From positions 682,001 through 746,000 of the forward strand of contig NW_024881712.1 in NCBI RefSeq assembly GCF_019059575.1: a stretch of 64,000 bases of DNA, read 5' to 3'. The DNA is from Amphibalanus amphitrite (taxonomy: Eukaryota; Arthropoda; Thecostraca; Balanomorpha; Balanidae). Shown here piece by piece: positions 22,662 through 34,314 of the stretch. Below the pieces are notes generated by a model. That model was given only the letters and a program-made list of their open reading frames with translations. It did not search any database and was not told where the DNA came from. The translations under genes were made by a program, and so were the position numbers. Each line of letters starts with the position of its first letter. Position 1 is the first letter of the stretch.

Positions 22662-23820
22662 AGGTAGTGTGGGGTAATTTGAACATATTTTCACGTCTTC
22701 TCCTTTGTACCAAATTCCAGCTCAACCCTGGATGAAGAAAAATGGTTTCAGTAGCGTATGTATCACTTGCTTTCACCATGCAAGCCTCATTTTTGGACAA
22801 GCCGAGAATACCTTGAATAGCATAGCACCACTTTTCCACCAAGTCACGGTGTGTTCAAATTTCCCCACCGTGGGGTAATTTGAACATACTGCCTTTACCT
22901 GCCATAAAAACAATAGTCTCGCCAGCACCGATGTTGTTTGACCCATAAACGAATAGGCAGAACAATTCTAAACATACTTTCATTTGAGAAATCAACACAA
23001 CAACAAAAATAACAGTTGCAGAGTATCAATATCTGCACGCTGCACACCGGTCAGTTGACAGAATTCGCCTCTCTTCAATTAACAGAACGTCTTATCATCT
23101 CCGTTCGATAAAAACTCTACCTTAAACCTTACTTCATCTGTTATAGTGGTGCCAATCGGAACCTGGACATTCGGAGTTCCGATTCTTTATAATGTCCAAT
23201 TCGGAATTGATTGCACAAAGGTATAGTAGTCTGGACAACATTGGACGATGGCCTGCCACACTTAAGCATTTTTATTAGGTAATTGTGCGTAGCATTGATT
23301 GGCGAATGAAAAGCTTGTTAAGCTCTCAATATAATGAACACTTTTAGGCTGGTAAAATTACATGATAAGCAATTTAAATGACATTAAGTGTTGATATCTG
23401 CATAATTTTCGGACATATTTGGACAAATAGTTGACTTTAATATTTTTGGACGGAAAATCAACGAAAATGCCGGACATTAGACGGATATTAGACGTAAATT
23501 TTCTAAAATTGGCATCACTTATCTGCTACTGCTTTGGGTCGGAAATATTGGCAAAAAAAACTGGGAGCGTTGTTTTTTTTTAGCTATCCCTGCTTTTTTT
23601 ACGGACGGATTTTTAACGGAAGTTGGCTTTCTATAGACTTTGTACTTCACGGTTGTTCCATCTCCGATCACTACTACGTCCCGGAATGGAAGCTAACCCA
23701 TCGACTCCTTTTCAACAGAAAATTGAATTTTCGGCTCAATAGCGTTCAGGTTTCGGAGGTTATCGGTTGTTGGCTCCACCGATAGGTAGGTATTTACAAG
23801 TTCAGAAAATGAAACAAAAT
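22662..23820. other. Fragments of a TA-type MITE and unassigned spacer
   Basis: GTGGGGTAATTTGAACATA occurs at about 22669 and 22872, with the inverse TGTTCAAATTTCCCCAC between them at about 22851. This is the terminal-phrase echo of the TA-flanked MITEs, but a matching end was not found. From about 22900 to 23820 no gene or element is recognised. GGACATTCGG/CGGACATT motifs near 23160-23475 may be a decayed repeat. Confidence 0.4.
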
Positions 23821-23827
23821 ATAGAAG

Positions 23828-24735
23828 GACCTAGGGGTGGTTGTCGACGTGGAGCTGAAGTTTAGGAGGCAAGCAGCAGCAGCGGTCAACAAGGCATCTC
23901 GGGTAATGGGAGTGATACGGCGCTCATTCAGCCTACTGGACAAGACGACCCTACCGATCCTGTTCAAGACGCTCGTGCGACCGCTCCTAGAGTACGGCAA
24001 TATCGTGTGGGGACCTTTCAACCGTGTGGATCAGCTTCTCATCGAACGGGTCCAGCGCTGAGCGACCAAGTGGGTTCAAGAAATACGCCACCTACCGTAC
24101 CAAGGCAGACTTAGGTTCCTAAAGCTGCCCTCCCTCCACTACCGACGTCGACGCGGGGACATGATTGCTGTTATAAAAGTTGAACTAAAGGGCCGGTTCA
24201 GAAAACTTGAAAAGAAAGCAAACTTTACACATTTATATTTAAATCACTCTGGCGAATCGGTGATGAGGCAAGCGGTACCACACGACAACTGGCACGTCTT
24301 CACAGCTCGTCGGCAGGTCAGCAACAGGCGGAAAATAATGCAAAACAAAACGAAATCAGCGCGGTTACACATGGCAGCACGTCACAGAAAAATATGCGAA
24401 GGATTCAGAAAGTTACCAAATACAAAGGAAAGTTTTACCGGAAAGGAAGGCGGGGTATAACAAACATGGAACTAGATGAAGGCAAAAAAGGTAACGGGCT
24501 ACTAATTAGGACCATTGCTGTTTACAATGTGCTGCATGGGAGGCTGGATCTGAATCCGGAGGAACTTTTCAACCGGACTACGACCAGAAACACAAGAGGG
24601 GCACTCCTGGTGTCTTGCGAAGCCTCATGCCGTCACCCGCGTCCGTCGAAACGCGTTCTCAGTCAGAGTTATCAATGACTGGAACGGCCTGCCATCATCC
24701 GTCGTTGGCGCCGACTCTCTCAACACGTTCAAGAA
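23828..24735 (+). pseudogene. Non-LTR retrotransposon reverse transcriptase, C-terminal part
   Basis: The frame carries the conserved C-terminal signature of metazoan LINE ORF2 (DLGV at the start, then LLEYGNIVWGP near 23985, then HLPYQGRLRFLKLPSL). It has an in-frame TGA near 24060 and a frameshift near 24605, and it ends in an NDWNGLPSS motif near 24685. It is interrupted at 24173 by an insert with a 9-bp duplication, and the frame rejoins when that insert is removed. The upstream RT palm motifs are absent, so this is a 5'-truncated dead copy. Confidence 0.85.
24173..24513. mobile_element. 341-bp insertion with 9-bp target duplication in the LINE
   Basis: ATTGCTGTT occurs at 24164-24172 and 24514-24522. 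Removing one copy and the insert restores the LINE frame exactly. No inverted ends are visible, and there is no poly-A tail. The plus strand is nearly fully open across the insert. A 9-bp duplication fits MULE or LINE-driven retroposition. The source is unknown. Confidence 0.6.
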
Positions 24736-25142
24736 TCGGCGCCTTTGCCCTGCGCCCATACTCTTCCCCCGACCGGGTCTCCACTCGGCAGGAGCGGCCC
24801 CACCGCTGAACGGGCCCCGGGCGATCACGTGACCCGGCGTGGCAGGCGGGGTGCCAGCGCCAGGCGCCGGGGGTGCAGAGGCGGCCGGGCGTGGCGGCGA
24901 TCCGGTCCCGGCGGCCACCGACAGAATCTTCTAGCGCAGTGGTCGGCAGGTCATTCGGGGTCGTGCCCCCTTTTTGGGCGCCAGGCAGGGCCATAACCCC
25001 CACCTACCAGACCCCATTGCTGACACAACCAAGTTTACTGAAATTTCATACAGTCCTGGAACTCTTTGGGTATTTCTGCATTTCCGATGCATCAAATTTA
25101 AAACATGACACTTCCTCCGCAAAACATTTAATACCTATATCC

Positions 25143-25294
25143 CAGTAGCGGCGGAACACCTTCAATTAAGGGGGGGGGGGGGGTGGCACTGCCGACTTTT
25201 GGTCCCATTCTTTCAATTCAACGCCCATAGGGCTAATGTTAAAATGCCAAAATCAAAGGGGTGCCCCGGTGCCCTCCCCGTTCCGCCGCCTATG
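25143..25294. mobile_element. Nested small hAT-type MITE (GGCGGCGGAAC)
   Basis: The unit runs from CAGTAGCGGCGGAAC to GTTCCGCCGCCTATG with perfect 8-bp duplications CTATATCC (25135-25142, 25295-25302). The same insertion is present in the sister hAT at 31651-31799, so it predates the spread of these two copies. Confidence 0.8.
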
Positions 25295-25460
25295 CTATAT
25301 CCCATTTAACCCTTGTACGTATAGGGGCGGCGGGTGGTTTTTCGTTAAAAGCTCATGTAAAAGGCATTGGATCACGACCAAATTGTACCCTCGAGCGCAT
25401 CATTTTTTTTTTTTTTTTTTTTTACTAGCCCGGAAAACATCATGACCTGAGACCAGTTTA

Positions 25461-25626
25461 ACCAACAGAAAAATAGCCGCCTGCCGGAATTTTTGCCTCA
25501 AGACCCCTTCACATACGCGAGTAAACGCGATGGGTACGTAAGTGGATAGGGCTTTACCGTTTACGCTCCATATGTGAAACGATCTTTAGGCAAAAAATTC
25601 CGGCAGGCGGCTATTTTTCTGTTGGT
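25461..25626. repeat. Palindromic unit, about 40-bp arms
   Basis: ACCAACAGAAAAATAGCCGC and the following bases are mirrored by GCGGCTATTTTTCTGTTGGT. The sister copy lies within 31453-32703 at the matching place. It is probably a nested MITE. Confidence 0.7.
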
Positions 25627-26576
25627 AAAACTGGCCTCTGGACCCATAATGACCGTTGGCTTATGCGCTTTTTCTGGAGATAATCTTGAGCCATAAAATC
25701 TCACTTCAAGAAGTTATAGCGGGTCCCGATTTTCTCGACACTTGTCATTGCCCTCTTGAATGAGACGGAATGACCAAGGACCTAAAAAATGGGCAGCAGC
25801 GGCTTCCTATTGTCACGGGTAGCACGCCTGTCTTTTTTATGCACAGCTCCATCTCAGAGTCCGAGAGGCTGCGGGGGTCCGATCGACTCCTCCCCCTTAC
25901 GTTAGCGGCTGTTGAAACGCCAACAGACTGGCGACGGTTGAAAGTTGCAGCTGCTTTTGTACGACTGCACGGAGGGGTGAGATGGTGAGGCGAGCAGGTA
26001 CGTGAAAATTGGTATCGAACCAATGTGTGCTGTGCCTTTGGCCTGGGCTAATCTTTGAACCCTGGGATGCAACAGTCACGATATCTCCATCACTGGAGCT
26101 ACAAACTCTAAAAAGATAGGCCTTCTCAGAATCCCTCATTACCCCCACCGAAAGGGCTCCATTACCCCCAAAGGGGGCATGCCCCACCATTTGCCGACCC
26201 CTGTAATCTAGCGGGACTGATCAACATCCAGTCCCTGCTTCCCAAGATCCTGACTCTTGAACATGAGCATCTTGACCGACTAGACTACGACATCTGTGTT
26301 ATCACCGAGACCTGGCTTCCGCCGTCACTGCGTCCCGGCTGGTGACCTTCCCCGGCTACACGCTGCACAGAGCCGACCGGCCGGGTGACGCGGGCTGCGG
26401 TGGAGTGGCCATTCTGGTCAAGGACAGCTGAGGCATTCCACGATAGATCGTACCACTTCTTTCCAATTTGACACCCTCATCTCTCGGATTTTAACGATAG
26501 TTGGTCTTATCAGGGGTCTGAATCCTCCTGTGACAATTTCAGGCTTATCAGATGAGTAGTTTTTGAGTTAAGTGTA

Positions 26577-27500
26577 GGGGAGACCCGGGAGGTATGGGCC
26601 CCCTGAAGGTATGGGCCATCGCAGTTTTGAGGATGCGTTGCGTATTTTTACACATTTGACCGCGCAAACTGGTAGCAGCCATTCCGTTATACAACCCACG
26701 TGATTTCCAAAATCTTCCTCAGTCTTCTTTGTCAATGAGCGATGTTAAAGTGTTTTTCCCTCTTCGAGTAAAATAAGGTACATGCAGAAATTTCTTGATA
26801 AATTTGAACCAGGCTTGTTTTATGATGTCAGACCATCTCTAACATAAAGTTTAAAGCATGCAAATTTAGACTGGATAGACAATTTGAAGCTTTTTTGCAA
26901 TATTATGAACCGAGATGCTACGCACATTCTGGCGTCCTAACCGGGAGGTTCGGGCCACCCACCCACGTTGATCCTAAATCATAAAATGATGCTTTCAGTG
27001 AATGTCCTCTTCATTAAGTTTTATTTTTGTCGCGCAAGGTGGAAAATTTAACTACAAATTTCATTCGACCAGAAAAAATATTATTTATCTGATTTCATGA
27101 AGCATGATTGAGTTTACCAAATACATATGTGCTCAAGTGACCTCCATGAAGTAAGCTGTTGGCCGCTTATGCGGTTCCTGGGCTCTAAGAGAGATCAAGG
27201 TAGATACCAGCTGCGAGTATTGTTTTCATTGTCGAGAAAAGAATATGAAACATGGCACCGGCCCATACCTCCCGGGCCATGGCCCATACCTCCCGGTGTA
27301 TTTTGATGGATCGAAAAAGCGCATGATTTATTGAAAGTTATCTCGAGACAAAATAGTTGATCCCAGATGCCTAATATCAGGCACACTTTGCAGGCGAAAG
27401 GCAATTTCACGTACACAGAGTGAAAAGCCGGGTCTAACCACTGCCCACTGGAAGAAAATTGCCTTTTCACAAAACCGGCCCATACCTCCCGGGTCTCCCC
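26577..27500. mobile_element. TA-flanked MITE (GGGGAGACCCGGGAGG ends)
   Basis: Perfect inverted ends GGGGAGACCCGGGAGGTATG are flanked by TA (26575-26576, 27501-27502). The phrase CGGGAGGTATGGGCC recurs inside in both directions (near 26605, 26940, 27265, 27283 and 27478). It is non-coding. Confidence 0.88.
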
Positions 27501-28008
27501 TATAACATGTTTTGGATCTTGCGTTGCAGCGCAAAGTTTGGCGGGCTGTAACTCTAAAACGGATAATGCAAATGCCAAATGCTATATGGCATTGAACTTG
27601 CATTGCATCAAAGAATAATATGCATTTTTAAAATTTTGAAATATAAAATATTTTTGATTTATAACACCTCGAGCTTCCTTTCATTTGCATTTTTATGCCT
27701 TTGGGACCAATTTTTTTTTGAATTTTTATTTTCTTAAAAAATATTTTTGGATCATTATTAAAGGAAAAGGGCCACCTTTAACATGGGGATTGAAACTGAG
27801 ATAGCCATCTTGTAGCCCGTGTTCGAAAACCTATTTGTCTACCTCCTTACGGCCGATTTCGGCCTCCATTCGTAGTTATCGGCAATTTTAAAAGAAAATA
27901 CGCCAGGAATGCGTCCTTATCCCAGGAATGCGTTCTTATCCGACAATACAGCCACCCGCGGCGAGGCTTTGGTTTTTTACCCATCAGCTCCAACCAGCTC
28001 AGCTTTAA

Positions 28009-28078
28009 CCAATCAGCTTATCTGACACAATTTGACGAGTCTGTCTTCTGAACGCTGATTGGCTTGAGTGTGACGTCA
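28009..28078. promoter_or_regulatory. CCAAT / inverted CCAAT / CRE cluster
   Basis: AACCAATCAGC (28009), its inverse GCTGATTGGC (28056) and GTGACGTCATC (28071) lie within 70 bp, a grouping seen in many animal promoters. No transcribed gene is evident next to it, and it lies in the 26430-29570 element. A chance grouping is possible. Confidence 0.3.
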
Positions 28079-30146
28079 TCGCTATGCCATCATACAGTAG
28101 GTGCCGTAGAGAGTATCAACATAGTACCAATATGTTAAATAGTTTTAAATACTTTTTAGCGAATTGTGCACTTCTGGCACCAGTTTTAAAAAGAAAATGA
28201 AAAATAATAATGTCAAAATGAAAAACAACGATATCTTCATATTTCACGAAGGTGACTCTTTTCCTTTAAGTAGTTGCAAAAAATTAGGAAGGTGTTCTTT
28301 CTATAAATGTACTTATTTTGCGTTACCGTAAAGGTCTCAAATTGTGATTTCGGGAAGAGAGCCTACAAATGGCGTGGTAAAGCTGTCTAGTGACATCACT
28401 GGTTACTGAAAGTTCAATTGAAGTAATTTGTGCCTGACTGGTTACCTTGCGTTTACATTGTTGACCTTGCGTGACGTCATTCGTACGTCACTAGGGTCAT
28501 AAGAGTTTTTCGTCAATAACTCTCGATCAAATTGAACTAGAGAGACGGGAAAGCTACCAGTGGACTTGGGAAGACCTTGCGAATCGAATGATGTGCAATA
28601 TGATCTTATTCACCCAGCTTCGTGGCCTGACCCGACTGTTTAACATCTCTGTGGCGGCGCTGTTTGTCCAGCGCCGCGCTGGTTGGCTTTGCCGCGGACT
28701 CGGGGCGGTCACGTGATGCCCGGCGGCTGGCTGCCGGCTGGGCCGCCCGGTCGGGGAGCGGAGCCAAATACACGGCAGTGTGCTGACCCGAGGTCAGCGA
28801 CTTATGCTGACCTCACCAGAACAAACAGTATACCATTCGACGCGCCGGAGCTAGGCAAACACAAAGATGCTAAAATCGCGGCTCTGCGACCATTTGTTGC
28901 GAAGTTATTCTACCAAAAACCGGACCCGTAATTTGGGTCACTTAAAATGACCTCAGGGTTCACCAATGAACCCCAGACCTTAAATGTGGTATCATTCGAT
29001 GCATCTTGTAACGGCGCACATGCTCGTTTTTTCCGCAAGGTTCTAGCTCCATTAGAGGCGAAACGGCGAGCTGGGGTCGTACCGACCCCTCGGAAACCCA
29101 TTTTGTATGCATTAAAATGGGGAACTTATGGAAAGAACACCTTTCTAATTTTCTGCATGTCGATTTTAAATGACCTGAAGTTTATTTTCAAGAAATAAAA
29201 ATGGCAAAAATGTTGGTCCCAAGAGCCATTATAGACAAATTAGAAAAAAATATTACGACTTTTTTTAATATGTAAAGTTTTTCTTTCCAATTTAAAAAAG
29301 CTGTATTAATCTTTGATTCATCGTTAGTTCAAAGCTGTTTACCCTTTGTTGCTTGCTTAGCTCGTTTTTGAGTTATAGCTCATCAAACTCACCCTTACAA
29401 TCTGAAGTTTAGAAAATATTATGCAATATAACTCAAAAAGAAGTTTTCATCTGAAAAGTCTGATATTTTGGCAGGTGTTTTTGGAGCCCATGATTACCTC
29501 AAGGACCGATTTTCATTCAAATCTGAGGGATGAGGGTGACGGGCCTGGTACGATCTATCGTGGAATGCCCCAGCTACCCGGCGTCTGTCATCCCCCAGCC
29601 TGCGTCAGACTGCGCGGCCTGTCGGCTGGGGTTGCTGTGGCTGCGAGTGAAGCCGGCGGCCGGCCGACAGTTCTCCATCGCCGCAGTGTACCGTCCCCCG
29701 CGCCCTACGGTGGCGGCCGTCCAGGCCGATTTGAACGAACTGGAAGTGCAGTATCAGAGTTTTACTGTGGCACTCTGGACCAGTTTTTATCATGGGTGAC
29801 CTGAACTGTGATTTGTCAGACACTGCCACCTGTGTCGGGAAGCACCGTTTGCTGGAGATGCTGCGATCTTTAAATTTAGAACAGTTCGTTACACAACCGA
29901 CCTTCTCATCAGGATCTCTTTTAGATGTAGGGGAGAGTGGGGCAAAGCGGCCACCCGGGGCAAAGCGGCCATCCATCGTTTTAGCCCTCCACAGCTGGCG
30001 TCAGTTCCAATTTATGATTTCCAATTATACTTCTCTTTGCGGTCGTTCGAATGAGCCAAACCGGGGTTTCAGGCCCATCGCCATTGTTCTGTGAAACACG
30101 GAAAAGCATTTCTTGCCAGGTTACCAATTATGTCTACAATTTTTAA

Positions 30147-31070
30147 CCCTCGCCCGTAAACGGCGATCTGCCACCTTCGCCCGTTGGTGCGACCCCCCCC
30201 TTGGCGTTTGAAAACGGAGCGTCGTAGAGCTTAGCGGAAAAGACCATCGGATTGCTCTCGCCGAGATCTCGCGATTGGTGGTATATTTTTTGGTCCTAGG
30301 TCAACATTTGACCTACTTTTGACCGGTCAAAGGTCAAATTTTCGGAAAAATAGACTTTTTCAACTTTCCGCGGCGATTGCGGCAAAACGGTGGGAGATAT
30401 CGACTTGAAACCTTCACTATCGTGTTCCTTGATCAATTCTCTATCGTTTGGTATGTATTTCGTTTCCCTAGCTCTAAAAATGGCGCGTTGGGAGCGCCGG
30501 AAGTCGGCAAGGTCACAGTCGGCGGCAGAAATTCGAAAAATCAAAATTTAAATTTTTGAAATCTGATTGTATTTTTGGATTTGGGAGGTCCATTTGCTCC
30601 CTATAGAAGCTAATATTGCTGCATATTCCCATTGAGCTGACAAGAATTAGCAAAATAGTGGCTCGGGCGCTTTTCAAAAATAGTACCGGACGCTGTTCCT
30701 CTTGTGACGTCATAGCTCCGTGACCTGACCTGACCCGGTCAAGTTTCTTATACCATATGATAGCCAATACTTGCCCCAACATGCATGGGAAGTTTCATCA
30801 CGATCCATCAACCGATGTCCGTACCACCGGCAGGAAACCTCGGGCGTTGGCACTCAGTTTGTGAAAATCCGGCCGGAGGCTGTTCCCTTTGTGACGTCAT
30901 AACTCCGTGACCTGACATGACCCGGTCAAATTTTTTTTATCAAAAGATGCGCAAGGCTTGCCCCATAAGGTACCCAAAATTTGGCGGCGCTGCGCGCCGC
31001 CGTTTTTACACTATTTCCGAAAAACCTCAAGGGGGGGGTTGCACCAACCCCCCCCCTACATGGGCGAGGG
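30147..31070. mobile_element. TTAA element, CCCTCGCCC family, copy 1
   Basis: TTAA is at 30143-30146 and 31071-31074. The ends CCCTCGCCCGT and, reversed, CCCTCGCCCATGT are imperfect inverted repeats. A GGGGGGGTTGCACCAACCCCCCC hairpin sits by the right end. TGACGTCATA, TGACCTGACCTGACCC and GGTCAAAGGTCAAA are present. It is near-identical by eye to 46100-47041. It is non-coding. Confidence 0.85.
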
Positions 31071-31452
31071 TTAAATGCTATTTTATTCCATAACCGTTTG
31101 GAATTTTTATAAGCGTTTTTGTCCATGCATTGCGTGGTTATCGTAAATGCCTTCTACCAATTTTAATACTTTTTACCCCACTAATAGCTGAGCTGGAATA
31201 TTTTTGTCTCGGACGGTATGCGCGGGGCAAAGCGGCCGGGGCAAAGTGGCCAGCCCCCAATTGGCCATAAGTTGTTTCCATCTGGGTAAAAACATTATTT
31301 ATATTCAAATGTGTCGTCATGCATTCATCTTGGCCACTTTTCGGTTACATGAGTTACCAAATTATGCAATTAAATGTTTTTCCAAGAAAATTCTTTCTTT
31401 GTTTAGCAATAGGTGGGAAGATAACAAAGTTAACATCCATCTTCCCTTAAAC

Positions 31453-32703
31453 CAGTGGTCGGCAGGTCATTCGGGGTCGTGCCCCCTTTTTGGGCGCCAG
31501 GTAACCCCCACCTACCAGACCCCATTGCTGACACAACCAAGTTTACTGAAATTTCATACAGTCCTGGAACTCTTTGGGTATTTCTGCATTTCCGATGCAT
31601 CAAATTTAAAACATGACACTTCCTCCGCAAAACATTTAATACCTATATCCCAGTAGCGGCGGAACACCTTCAATTAAGGGGGGGGGGGTGGCACTGCCGA
31701 CTTTTGGTCCCATTCTTTCAATTCAACGCCCATAGGGCTAATGTTAAAATGCCAAAATCAAAGGGGTGCCCCGGTGCCCTCCCCGTTCCGCCGCCTATGC
31801 TATATCCCATTTAACCCTTGTACGTATAGGGGCGGCGGGTGGTTTTTCGTTAAAAGCTCATGTAAAAGGCATTGGATCACGACCAAATTGTACCCTCGAG
31901 CCCATCATTTTTTTTTTTTTTTTACTAGCCCGGAAAACATCATGACCTGAGACCAGTTTAACCAACAGAAAAATAGCCGCCTGCCGGAATTTTTGCCTCA
32001 AGACCCCTTCACATACGCGAGTAAACGCGATGGGTACGTAAGTGGATAGGGCTTTACCGTTTACGCTCCATATGTGAAACGATCTTTAGGCAAAAAATTC
32101 CGGCAGGCGGCTATTTTTCTGTTGGTAAAACTGGCCTCTGGACCCATAATGACCGTTGGCTTATGCGCTTTTTCTGGAGATAATCTTGAGCCATAAAATC
32201 TCACTTCAAGAAGTTATAGCGGGTCCCGATTTTCTCGACACTTGTCATTGCCCTCTTGAATGAGACGGAATGACCAAGGACCTAAAAAATGGGCAGCAGC
32301 GGCTTCCTATTGTCACGGGTAGCACGCCTGTCTTTTTTATGCACAGCTCCATCTCAGAGTCCGAGAGGCTGCGGGGGTCCGATCGACTCCTCCCCCTTAC
32401 GTTAGCGGCTGTTGAAACGCCAACAGACTGGCGACGGTTGAAAGTTGCAGCTGCTTTTGTACGACTGCACGGAGGGGTGAGATGGTGAGGCGAGCAAGTA
32501 CGTGAAAATTGGTATCGAACCAATGTGTGCTGTGCCTTTGGCCTGGGCTAATCTTTGAACCCTGGGATGCAACAGTCACGATGGCTCCATCACTGGAGCT
32601 ACAAACTCTAAAAAGATAGGCCTTCTCAGAATCCCTCATTACCCCCACCGAAAGGGCTCCATTACCCCCAAAGGGGGCATGCCCCACCATTTGCCGACCC
32701 CTG
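31453..32703. mobile_element. hAT-type element, copy 2 (CAGTGGTCGGCA ends)
   Basis: Ends as in copy 1 (24937-26203), with perfect 8-bp duplications CCTTAAAC (31445-31452, 32704-32711). It shares the nested 31651-31799 MITE and the palindrome, and lacks a few bases of the copy 1 left region. It is inserted in the 29930-33010 TA element. Confidence 0.88.
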
Positions 32704-33390
32704 CCTTAAACCTTGCCACCATCAAAACCCTAGTCGTGCATGAGGCAACTATTCTGTTTCTCATATCGGGACTTGAGAAGTCGCCAGTGGCCGCTTTGCC
32801 TCAGGGATGGGGCAAAGTGGCCAATATGCTATAGGTTTAAAGTTTTGTCAATATCTCCCATATGTGAACGCCTTTGGAAATGAAACGCAGTTGGAATAAA
32901 AGACAATTTAATAGGGATCACATTGGTATAGAAAGAATCTTTCCAAGTTTAAAAATCAAGCGTCGGCATCGTTAGAAACGTTAGGGTTGCCGCTTTGCCC
33001 CACTCTTTCCTAGCTATATGCAATTCGAGTAACGTGGTGCAGCGTATGGGAGCTTTTAGGTGCGCTTTTAGCCCTCATTACTTCGTTTGTGCCCTTTTTA
33101 GCGTTCCTAGATGCCGCCGTAAGCCTCGCCGTGTTAGCACTCGTCATTTTAGGAACATTGATCATTTCAGTTTGTTACATGACTTGTATCTTGTTGACTG
33201 GTCCGGTGTTTTTAGCTGTCCATCTGTGGCCGAGAAATGGTCTTATCTCAGTCGCCGTTTGATAAATGTTTTTGACCAGCATGCTCCGCTCAGATCAACC
33301 TGTATCAGGAACCCGTGTGCGCCGGCTGTCACCTCGGCGACCCTGTGTCTGATGGCGGAGACGAGGGGTGTGCTGCGCCGTGACTATTAG

Positions 33391-33589
33391 TTTGCTCCTA
33401 GCTTGGCTACTTCGAAAGTTATTCGAGAAAAACTCTTCATGTCTAGCACCCCATGTAACGTCATCTTTGACTTGACTTGAAAATGACCTTTGTAAAGCTA
33501 TATTGCTTCGTTCTCGAGATCTCGGGGGGGGGGGGTATCCGCCTCCCCCGTCGGTTCTAAGTTGGCGCGGACCCCCGTCGGTGCGCGGA
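33391..33589. mobile_element. Right-end relic of a TTAA-type element
   Basis: TCATCTTTGACTTGACTTG, a G-run, then CCCCCGTCGGTGCGCGGA followed by TTAA at 33590-33593. The left end was not found. It ends only about 25 bp before the splice acceptor-like sequence ahead of the QTRT1 start codon. Confidence 0.45.
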
Positions 33590-33622
33590 TTAATATACAG
33601 GCACATCGTTTTTTCAGGTATT

Positions 33623-33763
33623 ATGAGTAAGCCAAAGTTTGCCAACCATGCCTTGAATTTCAAGGTGGTAGCAGAATGCTCAAAAAGCAAGGCTCGTGTG
33701 AGCACCATGGAGCTGCCGCACCACACTGTGAACACTCCTGTGTTCATGCCGGTTGGCACTCAG
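33623..33763 (+). CDS. QTRT1: Queuine tRNA-ribosyltransferase catalytic subunit, first coding exon
   Basis: Forty-seven codons start at ATG 33623 and end at GTQ before a consensus donor GTAAGT (33764). The residues [10 protein letters not shown], then [10 protein letters not shown], match the N-terminal strand of eukaryotic tRNA-guanine transglycosylase, where MPVGTQ precedes a GTMKGL-like motif. That motif opens the next exon at 38017 in phase 0. The enzyme swaps guanine-34 for queuine in tRNAs with GUN anticodons and in animals works with QTRT2. The start was chosen for its length against other animal QTRT1 proteins. TTTTTTCAG at about 33609-33617 may be an acceptor, which would put a 5' UTR exon upstream. 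Confidence 0.9.
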
Positions 33764-34314
33764 GTAAGTACGACCCCTCAGTCAGGGCCGGCCCCTCAGC
33801 CCCTCAGGCACGGCCTCTCAGCCACGGCCGCTGGGCGAAAGCACACTTTCCTTAAAAACTATCGGCCTACTCACGCCATCGGCCGCCCCAAATTAGTCTT
33901 GAAACAACTCCATTTCGCTTCACAGAAAGAGCATGGCGCAGTGGCTCTGATGATCATAGGCGGCGGAACGATTTGAGACAGGGGGGGGGGGGGGGGCACC
34001 AGCTCAAGGAGCCAAACCTAGGGTACCCCCAAATCCTGTTTTCTCATCGGATTTAGGCCACTTTTTTCGTCACAGCCCTGGCACGATGATTTTTTTTTTT
34101 ACTAAACGAAAATGGCAGTTCACCCCCGTATGTGTAGTTAACTTTAGGCTGATCCTCAAGTACCTGTGTGTTTGTCTCTTCCTTATTGTCGTTTGATAAA
34201 TTCCATTTATCCTACATGTATCAAATTCCCAAGAAGCCATCGCAGTACTAATCAGTGGCGAATCCCAGGGGGGAGGTCACATGGGTCATGACTTAGGGCC
34301 TGGGGTCACCACAT

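Larger units (their letters stand above)
24937..26203. mobile_element. hAT-type element, copy 1 (CAGTGGTCGGCA ends)
   Basis: It starts CAGTGGTCGGCAGGTCATTC and ends TTTGCCGACCCCTG. The flanks (TTCTAGCG and TAATCTAGCG) match imperfectly. It is near-identical by eye to 31453-32703, whose 8-bp duplication is perfect. It carries the nested 152-bp hAT MITE (25143-25294) and a palindromic unit (25461-25626), both shared with copy 2. Open frames at 25745-26190 show no known domain. Confidence 0.8.
26430..29570. mobile_element. 3.1-kb element with GGCATTCCACGATAGATCG ends
   Basis: The left end GAGGCATTCCACGATAGATC and right end GATCTATCGTGGAATGCCC are inverted, with weaker similarity continuing for about 70 bp (CACCCTCATC and GGATTT blocks). 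CAGCT occurs on both sides (26425-26429, 29571-29575), and the LINE endonuclease frame rejoins across it. A TA-flanked MITE (26577-27500) is nested near the left end. The remaining interior is AT-rich, with AGGTCA motifs near 28790-28960. No transposase was recognised, and the superfamily is unknown. Confidence 0.72.
29930..33010. mobile_element. TA-flanked element (GGGGCAAAGCGGCC family), twice invaded
   Basis: The ends are GGGGAGAGTGGGGCAAAGCG and its near inverse (reversed: GGAAAGAGTGGGGCAAAGCG). TA is at 29928-29929 and 33011-33012. The LINE frame rejoins across it. GGGGCAAAGCGGCC is echoed near 29960, 31224 and 31237, and GGGGCAAAGTGGCC near 32809. A TTAA element (30147-31070) and a hAT (31453-32703) are nested inside. 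No coding region of its own was seen. Confidence 0.87.
24840..33390 (+). pseudogene. Non-LTR retrotransposon endonuclease (APE) domain, split in four
   Basis: Segments at about 24840-24936, 26204-26429, 29576-29929 and 33011-33390 together read as the start of a LINE ORF2 apurinic endonuclease. The segments carry INIQSLLP, ITETWL (catalytic Glu), GDLNCDL (catalytic Asp) and, in the last, SPH followed by a linker region. Inserts at 24937-26203 (hAT), 26430-29570 (5-bp duplication) and 29930-33010 (TA element) separate them. Frames rejoin at the second and third joints. The reverse transcriptase does not follow, so the copy is truncated. The order, C-terminal LINE piece then N-terminal LINE piece, may reflect a broken tandem. 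Confidence 0.82.
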
